33,959 nucleotides of DNA, taken from Lachnospiraceae bacterium UBA3774. Its GTDB lineage: Bacteria > Bacillota > Clostridia > Lachnospirales > Lachnospiraceae. Shown here one piece after another: positions 1 through 6,796 of the stretch (position 1 is its first letter; every line of letters begins with the position of its first letter). The notes under the pieces are model-generated. The model did not search any database. It had not been told where the DNA came from and saw nothing but the letters and a program-made list of their open reading frames with translations. The stretch spans positions 32,186 through 66,144 of the forward strand of contig DFFO01000039.1 in the NCBI GenBank assembly GCA_002369255.1. The letters are read 5' to 3'. The translations under genes and the position numbers were made by a program.

Positions 1-303
1 AAAAGAGTCCGCGAGGAAATGTACGCGGAGGAATTGTATACCGAGCTTGCCGCGCTGCTGCGGCTCTTTGGCGACGGAACAAGAGTACGGATCATGCACG
101 CTCTTGAGCAGAGCGAGATGTGCGTCTGCGACCTGGCGCAGCTTCTCGGCGTCACAAAATCCGCCGTTTCGCATCAGCTCAGCCAGCTTCGGCTTGCAAA
201 GCTTGTAAAATTCCGCAGAGACGGACAGCAGGTCTTTTACTCGCTTGCCGACGAACACGTAAGACTGATATTGGATATGGGTTTTGAACATCTTTTTGAG
301 TAA
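1..303 (+). CDS. ArsR/SmtB-family metal-responsive repressor, 5' end outside the window
   Basis: This is a winged-helix repressor of the CadC/SmtB type, which leaves its operator when it binds Zn, Cd or Pb. The motif MCVCDLAQLLGV followed by TKSAVSHQLSQLR is the family's recognition-helix region with its CxC metal ligand pair, and the C-terminal YSLADEHVR segment is also typical. The first ATG is at 19, but the frame stays open to base 1 (KRVREE before it), and family members carry about 20 more residues at the N-terminus. I therefore treat the gene as partial, with its true start upstream. It ends 42 bp before the ATPase gene, the usual repressor-pump operon, and probably controls it. Confidence 0.9.
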   Translation, partial: KRVREEMYAEELYTELAALLRLFGDGTRVRIMHALEQSEMCVCDLAQLLGVTKSAVSHQLSQLRLAKLVKFRRDGQQVFYSLADEHVRLILDMGFEHLFE

Positions 304-345
304 AGCAAGGACATACTGAAAAAATTAAAAAAGTTGGGGGATAAG

Positions 346-2328
346 ATGAAAGAAGAATTGTTAAAAGAACATGATTGCCCGCATTGCTCCGCGCACATAG
401 AGGACGAGGCCGAAAAGCCGGAGGGCGGATGCTGCCATGAGCATGGCCACGGAGCCGGCTGCTGCGGTTGTGAGGGCGAAGAAGAGGGCAGCGAAAGGAC
501 GTTGATAACGCGCCTGATCCTGGGAGCTGCGCTGTATCTGGGAGCGATCCTTTTTTCTGCGCTTTTTAAAAATCATATTCTCAGCCTTCCTCTTTATATA
601 GTTGCATACCTGATCCTCGGATATGACGTGGTGCTGACGGCGATCAAAAATATCGCACGGGGCAGGATTTTTGACGAGCATTTTCTTATGAGCGTATCGA
701 CGATAGGCGCGTTTATCATACGCGAATATCCCGAGGCCGTCGCGGTCATGCTGCTTTATCAGCTCGGAGAGTTTTTGCAGGATCGGGCAGTAGATCGCTC
801 GCGCAGGTCGATTTCCGCGCTTCTTGATATCCGCCCCGATCAGGCAAACCTGTACGAAAATGGAGAAATAACCGCCGTTTCAGCAAAAAGCGTCGAGGTC
901 GGAAAGATCATAGCGGTAAGACCGGGCGAAAGAGTCCCGCTGGACGGGATCATAACAGAGGGCGAGTCTTTGCTGGATATGAGCGCGCTGACCGGCGAGT
1001 CGGTTCCAAAGCGCGTATCGCCGGGGGAGATGGCTCTGTCCGGAAGCATAAACGAAAGCGGAGTCATATATATAAAGACAGAAAAGACTTTCGGGGAGTC
1101 CACCGCGTCAAAAATCATCGATATGGTGGAAAACGCGTCCGCAAGAAAAGCCCCGTCAGAAAGATTTATTACGAAATTTGCGAGATATTATACGCCGGCC
1201 GTGGTTCTTTTGGCAGTGCTTATAGCCGTGATACCCCCGGTATTTTTTGAAGGTGATTGGACGACGTGGATCCACAGAGCGTTTATCTCGCTGATCATTT
1301 CGTGTCCGTGCGCGCTGGTAATATCCATTCCGCTTACGTTTTTCGGCGGGCTCGGCGCGGCCTCAAAAAAAGGCATTCTTGTAAAGGGCGGCAATTATCT
1401 CGAGGCGCTGGGCGAAGTTACGACCGTTGTTTTTGATAAAACGGGAACGCTGACAAAGGGCGTTTTTGCGGTCAGCCGGGTCATAGCAGAGGAAGGTTTT
1501 TCGGAAAAGGAGATACTGCGGGCTGCAGCCGAAGCGGAGCGTTTTTCCACACATCCGATCGCAAGATCGATACTCGCCGCATACGGCGATGCTGACTTCA
1601 GATCTGAAGGCAACAAAGAAGAACCCGGAGGGGGAGTATGCGCCGTTCTTGACGGAAAAGAGATACTGACCGGAAAAGCGGGTTTTCTTGCAAAGCGCGG
1701 CGTCCAGGTAAATGCAGACGATATGGCGGCGGCGAGAGTTTACGTGGCGATAGATGGAAAGTATGCCGGCTGCATCACGATCGAAGATGAAATAAAGAGC
1801 GAAAGCCGTCAGGCGATAGAGCAGCTAAGAAAGCTTGGCGTAAAGCGCATGGTCATGCTTACCGGAGATGATAAAGAGACTGCCAAAAAAGTAGCGGGCG
1901 ATCTTGGCATATCCGAGTGCTATGCAGGACTGATGCCGGATGAAAAGCTGTCAAAGCTGGAAGAAATAGAAAAAACCATGGCAAAAGGAGAGAAAACCGC
2001 GTTTGTGGGCGACGGAATAAACGACGCGCCTGTGATAGCGAGAGCGGACGTGGGGATCGCCATGGGCGGCCTTGGAGCGGACGCCGCCATAGAAGCGGCA
2101 GACGTAGTAATAATGACGGACGATCCGGCAAAGCTTGCGCAGGCAAAGATACTTGCTCAGGAAACAAAGAAAATAGCGATACAAAATATCATTTTCGCGC
2201 TCGTGGTAAAAGCGGTGCTTTTGATCCTCGGAGCAGCGGGGATCGCCAATATGTGGATGGCGGTTTTCGGAGATACGGGCGTGGCTCTTCTTGCAGTTTT
2301 GAACGCAATGCGTATAATGAAAAAGTAA
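346..2328 (+). CDS. cadA: Heavy-metal P1B-type ATPase (Zn/Cd/Pb exporter)
   Basis: ATP-driven exporter of divalent soft metals in the cytoplasmic membrane. Numbered from ATG 346, the motifs are TGES (216-219), the transmembrane CPC metal site (320-322), the phosphorylated Asp in DKTGT (364), the His-Pro pair (403-404), GDGINDAP (555-562) and a DTG in the last membrane region (643), which points to the Zn/Cd subgroup P1B-2. The N-terminus lacks a full metal-binding domain: only a DCPHC stub (10-14) remains, followed by a Cys/His/Glu-rich stretch to about residue 48. A TTG at 334 opens the same frame, but the GGGGGAT just before ATG 346 looks like the ribosome binding site, so I chose 346. The exact metal is inferred. 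Confidence 0.93.
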   Translation: MKEELLKEHDCPHCSAHIEDEAEKPEGGCCHEHGHGAGCCGCEGEEEGSERTLITRLILGAALYLGAILFSALFKNHILSLPLYIVAYLILGYDVVLTAIKNIARGRIFDEHFLMSVSTIGAFIIREYPEAVAVMLLYQLGEFLQDRAVDRSRRSISALLDIRPDQANLYENGEITAVSAKSVEVGKIIAVRPGERVPLDGIITEGESLLDMSALTGESVPKRVSPGEMALSGSINESGVIYIKTEKTFGESTASKIIDMVENASARKAPSERFITKFARYYTPAVVLLAVLIAVIPPVFFEGDWTTWIHRAFISLIISCPCALVISIPLTFFGGLGAASKKGILVKGGNYLEALGEVTTVVFDKTGTLTKGVFAVSRVIAEEGFSEKEILRAAAEAERFSTHPIARSILAAYGDADFRSEGNKEEPGGGVCAVLDGKEILTGKAGFLAKRGVQVNADDMAAARVYVAIDGKYAGCITIEDEIKSESRQAIEQLRKLGVKRMVMLTGDDKETAKKVAGDLGISECYAGLMPDEKLSKLEEIEKTMAKGEKTAFVGDGINDAPVIARADVGIAMGGLGADAAIEAADVVIMTDDPAKLAQAKILAQETKKIAIQNIIFALVVKAVLLILGAAGIANMWMAVFGDTGVALLAVLNAMRIMKK

Positions 2329-2353
2329 GATTTTTAAAACAAGAGGAGAACCT

Positions 2354-2896
2354 ATGGCGGAAAAATATTTGATAGCTTCGGACATACACGGATCGGCGCT
2401 TTATTGCCAAAAAATGCTCGACGCGTTTGAAAGGGAAGACGCGGATCATATGATCCTGCTCGGGGATCTGTTGTATCACGGCCCGAGAAACGAGCTGCCG
2501 GGAGGCTATGATACAAAAACAGTGGCTCAGCTGCTCAATCCCTATAAGGACAAAATCTATGCGGTGCGCGGAAACTGCGACGCGGAAGTGGATCAGATGG
2601 TCCTGGAATTTCCGATACAGGCCGATTATATGCTCCTGAAGAGCGGACATTTGATGATGTTTGTTACGCACGGCCATTTGTACAACGAGTCGCAGCTGCC
2701 GGCAATGGACGCTGTGGACGTGCTGCTTCACGGACATACTCACGTGGCATGCTGCAGGCGGCATGAGGGATATACGTATATAAATCCCGGCTCCGTTTCT
2801 TTGCCGAAGGAGGGGACGAAGAGAGGGTATATACTCCTTGAAGACGGAGTTTTTGTCTGGAAGGATCTGGACGGAAATGAGTATATGAGATACTGA
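2354..2896 (+). CDS. yfcE: YfcE-type metal-dependent phosphodiesterase
   Basis: Calcineurin-like phosphoesterase of the YfcE/MJ0936 group, 180 aa, the normal length. All metal-ligand blocks are visible: SDIHG (9-13), GD (37-38), GNCD (73-76), THGH (105-108) and GHTH (127-130). Relatives hydrolyse model phosphodiesters with Mn or similar metals; the natural substrate is not settled. An AGAGGAGA site precedes the ATG. The gene follows the ATPase by 25 bp and may share its transcript. Its stop lies 2 bp from the stop of the convergent DUF4037 gene, and I see no terminator between them. Confidence 0.9.
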   Translation: MAEKYLIASDIHGSALYCQKMLDAFEREDADHMILLGDLLYHGPRNELPGGYDTKTVAQLLNPYKDKIYAVRGNCDAEVDQMVLEFPIQADYMLLKSGHLMMFVTHGHLYNESQLPAMDAVDVLLHGHTHVACCRRHEGYTYINPGSVSLPKEGTKRGYILLEDGVFVWKDLDGNEYMRY

Positions 2897-2898
2897 TA

Positions 2899-3867
2899 TT
2901 ACTCGACTCCGGCGAGGATATTCATGGTACGCAGAGTCGGGTCTTTTACCCGGTCATTTACCGCGTAGGCGAGCCGCTCGAGATTATCGGTTTCAATATC
3001 CGCAATACCGCAGAGCAGGATCGTTTTTGCGACAACTGAAGAAACGTGACTGATAAGATCTTTTTTTTCGCGGACAGACGATTCGTCATTCGGTGTGGAG
3101 AGCAGCTCTTCAAGAGGCTTCGCGAGCGCCGGAAGGACTTTTGTGTCTTTGAGCGCACGAAAAGCCCATTTGTAATAAGGCATATATTCGCCGCCGAGCA
3201 AAAAGGCCACGTGCATTGAAGCTTTGACAAATTCATATACAGCCAGCTGCGCCGCGCCGGTTTCACCGTGCGAAAGGGTGCGCGGATAATTATATTCGCC
3301 GGATTGCTCCATAATGAGCAGATATCCGGCGATTTTTTTCTTTCGGATATCTTCGGGGTATCGGCGCAATCCGCGACGGATAGCTGAAAACATTCCCAGG
3401 TCGTCGCGGAATATCTCACCGTTTATTGCTTCTGCAAGAGCGTATTCCGGAAGAGACAGCCATGAGCGCACATCAAGCACACCGTCAGGCGCGCCGACGG
3501 CCTTTTTCCAAAAATCCCCCATCCTGATAACGCCGTGTCTGCTGCCTCCGACGGGATTTATGAGGTTTCGTCCGAAACCGAGATATTCTTTCGGAAGAGA
3601 AGCATAAGCTCTGGAAAGCCGGAATTCGGCGCGGGAATCGATGAGAGGATTTCCGTCTTCTCCGGTTATATTTTCATCAGGGATAAACAGACAAAAACCC
3701 GGCTCAAAATCGTGGTCGCGCGAGACTTCGTCGTCATAGCCGTAGCATTCAGAGCCGCTACCGACAAGACCGGCGCAGATATAGGGCGCCAGCTCAGGGA
3801 AACGCTCTTCCAGCATGGGGGCGCCGTATTCGTCATAAAAAGCTCTCGCAAGCTCAAGTCCTTTCAT
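2899..3867 (-). CDS. DUF4037 protein with a nucleotidyltransferase-like N-terminus
   Basis: This 322-aa protein matches the DUF4037 family by the pattern GLVGSGSECYG (33-43), then a DHDFEPG segment (51-57). That is a Gly-Ser pair followed by spaced acidic residues, as in nucleotidyltransferase folds. The second half is helical and contains a LxxYEFVKAxMHV stretch typical of the family. Neither substrate nor reaction is known to me. The gene is second in a leftward pair, starting 34 bp after the TPR gene, which suggests the two products work together. The ATG at 3867 opens the recognisable domain directly. Confidence 0.8.
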   Translation of the reverse strand: MKGLELARAFYDEYGAPMLEERFPELAPYICAGLVGSGSECYGYDDEVSRDHDFEPGFCLFIPDENITGEDGNPLIDSRAEFRLSRAYASLPKEYLGFGRNLINPVGGSRHGVIRMGDFWKKAVGAPDGVLDVRSWLSLPEYALAEAINGEIFRDDLGMFSAIRRGLRRYPEDIRKKKIAGYLLIMEQSGEYNYPRTLSHGETGAAQLAVYEFVKASMHVAFLLGGEYMPYYKWAFRALKDTKVLPALAKPLEELLSTPNDESSVREKKDLISHVSSVVAKTILLCGIADIETDNLERLAYAVNDRVKDPTLRTMNILAGVE

Positions 3868-3901
3868 AAAAACCCCTAACAGATCGAAAATCAGATATCA
3901 A

Positions 3902-4726
3902 TTATTGTTTTGAATAAATCTCATCGGCTTTTTGCGCAAAATAACGGCTGATACCGTCAAACCCGTAAAAAGCAAAACTCGGAGCGCATTTTTCGAGAAC
4001 AAAAGCATGATACCCGTCGTGGGGCAGCTCCGGGTCTTCGAGCAGATTTTTTGCTTTGTCTATGCATTCAAGAATATCAAGCTCCGCTTCGCGCATTCCG
4101 TCTCTTGCAAAGAGCATGTCAGCAATATTCAGGTAGGTGATGGCCTGCTCGCGTTTTCCGTACTCGGCTTTTTCCATGACTTTCAGCGCTTTTTCATAAG
4201 CCGCTTTTGCCTCGTCAAATCTGTCAAGGTCGGTAAGAGCAAGCCCCATGTTGTTGTAAAGCGAGCCGAGCTTTATATCGCCGTCGCTAAGCTCCCTTTC
4301 ATAAATGGGCAGGGCCATCTCAAAAAGCTCCATGGCGCGGCCCGGCTGCTCGTAAGTCTTGTAAACCGTAGCGGCGTTTACATAGGTCGTTGCGGCGGTG
4401 ACGGTTTCTTCAAAGCCGATCTTTTTTACAAGATCAAGCGCTTCATTTGCGGCGGCCATAGCCTCATTGCCGCGGTCTTCAAGCTTTCTCAGCATCCCCA
4501 TCTGCTCGTTTTTCAGCGAAAGAAGACCCCTCTTATCGCCGCCCAGCTTTGCTTCACCGATCCAGAAATTCAGGGTGCGTTCCGCGCCCGCATAATCGTT
4601 TTTGGCAAGAAACTCGTCTATTTTATTTATGGCATTACGCACGTCGATGGCGTGGATCGTGGGCTCGTCTTTGTATTCATCCACGCAAAAAGGACATTGA
4701 GGGTCGGTATAATCGATTTTATCCAT
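3902..4726 (-). CDS. Tetratricopeptide-repeat protein
   Basis: Soluble 274-aa protein built of helical TPR units. The clearest span about residues 130-200, including the GSLYNNMGLALTDLDRFDEA block followed by KAAYEKALKVMEKA. No signal peptide or membrane segment is visible. The frame opens further upstream at 4759, but AAGGAG lies 6 bp before the ATG at 4726, so I chose that start. It is the first gene of the leftward pair with DUF4037 and probably acts as a protein-binding partner; that role is inferred from position and repeat type only. Confidence 0.85.
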   Translation of the reverse strand: MDKIDYTDPQCPFCVDEYKDEPTIHAIDVRNAINKIDEFLAKNDYAGAERTLNFWIGEAKLGGDKRGLLSLKNEQMGMLRKLEDRGNEAMAAANEALDLVKKIGFEETVTAATTYVNAATVYKTYEQPGRAMELFEMALPIYERELSDGDIKLGSLYNNMGLALTDLDRFDEAKAAYEKALKVMEKAEYGKREQAITYLNIADMLFARDGMREAELDILECIDKAKNLLEDPELPHDGYHAFVLEKCAPSFAFYGFDGISRYFAQKADEIYSKQ

Positions 4727-4803
4727 AAAAACTCCTTGAAAAATGTTCCGGCACAGCAAAATAAGAGCCGGAGCGCAAAAGCGTAAAATTCCGTCTGAAA
4801 CAG

Positions 4804-4809
4804 ATTATA
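4804..4809 (-). promoter_or_regulatory. Extended -10 element for the TPR/DUF4037 pair
   Basis: On the minus strand this reads TGA-TATAAT, an extended -10 box, about 80 bp upstream of the TPR start codon. No good -35 box is visible at 17 bp, which is common for extended -10 promoters. Confidence 0.4.
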
Positions 4810-4881
4810 TCATATTTTGAAAAAGAGAGAAGAGAAACAAAAGACAAAAGAAACAGCGGGTAAAAACATGCAGCGCAGCGG

Positions 4882-5193
4882 TCAGTGATCCATGAACCTC
4901 TCAGCCAGCTGATTTATGAACAATAGATCGCCGTCCGGGAGCTGTTCAAGAAGAGAACGGGTTTCGTTGATCAAAATGGGGTCGGAGATTTTTTCATTAA
5001 AAAACTCAGCCGGAGTAATGCCGCAATAATCGCATATACCGAGAAATTCAATCATGGAAGGAAGAGTCTTTCCGGAGGTAATATTGTTGATATAGCCGCG
5101 GCTGTGACCGAGGTCATAACTCATCTTATACTCCGAAACGCCAAGTCTCATACGCAGTGCAGTGATTCTTTCTCTGATAAAGTCGGGTGTCAT
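4882..5193 (-). CDS. XRE-type helix-turn-helix regulator
   Basis: A 103-aa DNA-binding protein with an N-terminal Cro/C1-type helix-turn-helix (about 8-63; the YKMSYDLGHSRGYINNITSG stretch holds the two helices) and a short C-terminal helix. The frame is open to 5253, but an AAGGAG site sits 9 bp before the ATG at 5193 and the residues before it are not family-like. The gene is transcribed away from the accessory array, and its upstream region holds two perfect inverted repeats overlapping the promoter that faces the array. It is therefore a candidate regulator of that promoter and of itself (inference). Confidence 0.82.
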   Translation of the reverse strand: MTPDFIRERITALRMRLGVSEYKMSYDLGHSRGYINNITSGKTLPSMIEFLGICDYCGITPAEFFNEKISDPILINETRSLLEQLPDGDLLFINQLAERFMDH

Positions 5194-5218
5194 AGCAATT
5201 TTCTCCTTTTTTTGGGCA

Positions 5219-5224
5219 AATATA
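5219..5224 (-). promoter_or_regulatory. Candidate -10 of the XRE regulator gene
   Basis: The minus strand reads TGT-TATATT, an extended -10 box, 26 bp upstream of the ATG at 5193. The -35 region is poor. Divergent from the promoter at 5283. Confidence 0.3.
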
Positions 5225-5282
5225 ACACTATTAGAATAACCTAAAACAAACAAAAATAGACTATGAAAAAATGTTTATTTAA

Positions 5283-5311
5283 TTGACACAACATTTACAA
5301 AATGTTATTAT
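5283..5311 (+). promoter_or_regulatory. Strong sigma-70-type promoter facing the ligase array
   Basis: TTGACA (5283-5288), a 17-bp spacer and TATTAT (5306-5311), close to the vegetative consensus. Transcription would begin near 5318 and run through a hairpin leader into the array. One inverted repeat fills the spacer and reaches the first base of the -10 box, and another covers the likely start point, so repression by an HTH protein is plausible. Confidence 0.65.
5290..5306. promoter_or_regulatory. Inverted repeat in the promoter spacer, candidate operator
   Basis: AACATTT-ACA-AAATGTT, perfect 7-bp arms. It lies between the -35 and -10 boxes of the rightward promoter and next to the divergent XRE gene, a typical place for a repressor site. 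Confidence 0.5.
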
Positions 5312-5313
5312 CG

Positions 5314-5331
5314 TTTGTAAAATGTTACAAA
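5314..5331. promoter_or_regulatory. Inverted repeat at the transcription start, candidate operator
   Basis: TTTGTAA-AATG-TTACAAA, perfect 7-bp arms, directly after the -10 box. Bases 5311-5324 recur in reverse orientation at 11308-11321, upstream of the zinc-ribbon gene at 11365. Confidence 0.5.
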
Positions 5332-5470
5332 GTGGCGGATAGTCGCTTTTTAAAAGGCTCCAGAGGGGTTTTGGAGAGGACGGAAAAAACCCTCTGCGGC
5401 ACGGTAAAGGCGGCTTGTTGGTTTATCAACTAAGGATATTATACTCCTATTTTGTGGTGAGGTACAAGAA
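5332..5470 (+). other. Structured untranslated leader
   Basis: About 140 bases between the promoter and the first coding fragment. The stretch 5362-5396 can fold into a long hairpin: CAGAGGGGTTTT pairs with AAAAAACCCTCTG across a short purine-rich loop. There is no T-run directly after the stem, so it is more likely a leader structure than a terminator. I do not recognise a riboswitch class. Confidence 0.3.
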
Positions 5471-5794
5471 ATGCCTGGCAAAAGAGGCGATGGGGTACTG
5501 CGGGCAGAGGCCATCCTGCGCGAGCTGTCAGATCCAAATGTTTTTCAGTGCTGTGTTGTAAGTGATCCTCACCCAAAATATAAATATGTAACAAAAGCAC
5601 ATATCGTTTTGAAAAAAACTGAGAAAGATCCTGAGGAGATATTATATGAGTTAAAAAAACTATGCGAAGAAAACCTACCCGATTATTCGTGTCCGTTCTC
5701 GTATTCTATAAAGGAGTCATTGCCTCTAACTGCTGTTGGTAAAGTCGATTGGAGAGCACTTGAACAACAAGCGGGAGAAACGAGCAAAGAATAA
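5471..5794 (+). pseudogene. C-terminal fragment of an acyl-adenylate ligase
   Basis: Residues from about 26 onward match the mobile C-terminal domain of ANL-superfamily ligases: VVSDPHPKYKYVTKAHIVL, then LPLTAVGKVDWRALE, where the Lys of the GK pair is the usual catalytic A10 lysine. The large N-terminal domain with the SGTTG loop is absent. The first 25 residues (MPGKRGDGVLR...) do not look like an ANL protein and the frame opens upstream without a start, so this is probably the scar of a deletion. It resembles the complete ligase at 8738 only loosely, so it came from a different ligase. Confidence 0.7.
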
Positions 5795-5855
5795 GGAGCA
5801 AACACCATGCATGAAAAAACTGGTGGAATATCCGTTCATAGGTAAACTATGGTTT
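5741..5855 (+). repeat. Ligase-junction repeat, copy 1 (most diverged)
   Basis: The end of a ligase (GKVDWRALE ... TSKE, stop), ATAAGGAGCAAACACC, then a decayed ligase start. Relative to copies 2 and 3 a base deletion shifts the start peptide, which stops after 12 codons. Recognisable homology ends at CTATGGTTT, the same place where copy 2 ends (CCATGGCTT). Confidence 0.6.
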
Positions 5856-5901
5856 AAATATTGACAAAAGAAAATCAATAACAAAAGATAAGGTGAACAT
5901 A

Positions 5902-6519
5902 ATGGATTTATATAGCATATTCTCGTTAGTGTTATCGTTAGTCAATTTAATAATAATCATTATAGGTTGGTTTGTTATATATAAGCAAAATAGAGATTCC
6001 CAAGAGCGTAGTAAGGAATTTGAACTTGCATTTTTAAGATTGAAATGGGAAAAAGAGTTTATTGATCAACAAGTTTCTTTGTTATACGGACCAGTATCTC
6101 AACTATTAAAAGAGCAAAACATACGTTTTAGACGTATCCTTGAAATGTTAGGGCGAGATACAGTTTTTAAAAGAAGACAATATAAACTAAGCGACTTGGC
6201 TGATGATGAGCAAAAAATATGGGTGCATTTTGTAAACAACTATAAAATACCCGTTGATAATTCGATAGTTGAAATATTAAGAAAAAATCGTCATTTGATT
6301 TTTGAAGTGGAAGAAAATGAATATGCTATTAATGCGTTTCTTGATTACGCAGTTGGATGGGAATTGTTAGACAATCAAAGTAGAGAAAATGTACCAAATT
6401 ATTACGAATACTATTATTGTTATAATTTCCCTAAACAGTTTACAAGTCATATAAATAGCACTCTAAAGCATCTCCAAAAAAGACAAAAAGAATTGATAGA
6501 TATAATCGAAGAAAAATGA
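5902..6519 (+). CDS. Small membrane-anchored protein of unknown function
   Basis: A 205-aa protein I do not recognise. Residues about 4-28 form one strongly hydrophobic helix (LVNLIIIIIGWFVIY inside), followed by a charged, largely helical cytoplasmic or external part of 175 residues ending in a Lys/Glu-rich helix. I chose ATG 5902 over the in-frame GTG at 5893 because AAGGTG (5890-5895) is well placed for 5902. It lies between copies 1 and 2 of the ligase-junction repeat, has no promoter that I can see, and is very AT-rich, so it looks like cargo carried on the array transcript. Confidence 0.65.
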   Translation: MDLYSIFSLVLSLVNLIIIIIGWFVIYKQNRDSQERSKEFELAFLRLKWEKEFIDQQVSLLYGPVSQLLKEQNIRFRRILEMLGRDTVFKRRQYKLSDLADDEQKIWVHFVNNYKIPVDNSIVEILRKNRHLIFEVEENEYAINAFLDYAVGWELLDNQSRENVPNYYEYYYCYNFPKQFTSHINSTLKHLQKRQKELIDIIEEK

Positions 6520-6520
6520 T

Positions 6521-6625
6521 TGTTTATATTACTCAATTAGCAAAGACAACAATATCGTTTGTGCAGATGTTGATGGGCACAAATTGGTAGTATCCGGCAA
6601 TCAAATTGAAATATCTGAAGAATGA
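6521..6625 (+). pseudogene. Possible tail of a lost gene
   Basis: A start-less frame of 34 residues ending in HKLVVSGNQIEISEE and a TGA looks protein-like, in a different frame from the preceding gene. It abuts copy 2 of the junction repeat. The parent family is unknown; it could also be chance. Confidence 0.25.
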
Positions 6626-6636
6626 GGATAACAATC

Positions 6637-6755
6637 GCAAAATCGACTACCGCGCACTTGAAAACCGGGCGGAAGAAATGAGCAAATAATAAGAAGCGCA
6701 CACCATGCAGGAAAAGAAACTGACGGGCTATCCGTCCATTGACAAACCATGGCTT
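6637..6755 (+). repeat. Ligase-junction repeat, copy 2
   Basis: It starts sharply at the codons KIDYRALENRAEEMSK, stop, has an AATAAGAAG site, then MQEKKLTGYPSIDKPWLC and a stop at 6759. Homology to copies 3 and 5 ends after the Trp-Leu codons. The 18-codon start fragment at 6705-6761 retains a start codon but its site (AAGAAG) is weakened. Confidence 0.8.
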
Positions 6756-6796
6756 TGTTAACTGTTCGAATAATCATAAATAATTGAGGTGTTTTA

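Noticed and set aside
1951..2764. Minus-strand frames over the ATPase end and the phosphodiesterase
   Set aside because: Both plus-strand genes have complete family motifs; the antisense frames show none.
3932..4786. 284-codon plus-strand frame opposite the TPR gene
   Set aside because: The minus strand encodes clear TPR motifs with a proper ribosome site. The plus frame has no recognisable domain and is a codon-usage shadow.
5362..5396. Rho-independent terminator
   Set aside because: The stem is not followed by a T-run on either strand, and it lies directly between a strong promoter and the array.
5471..5794. A complete small gene
   Set aside because: It holds only the C-terminal domain of a ligase and its front has no family match, so I call it a fragment.
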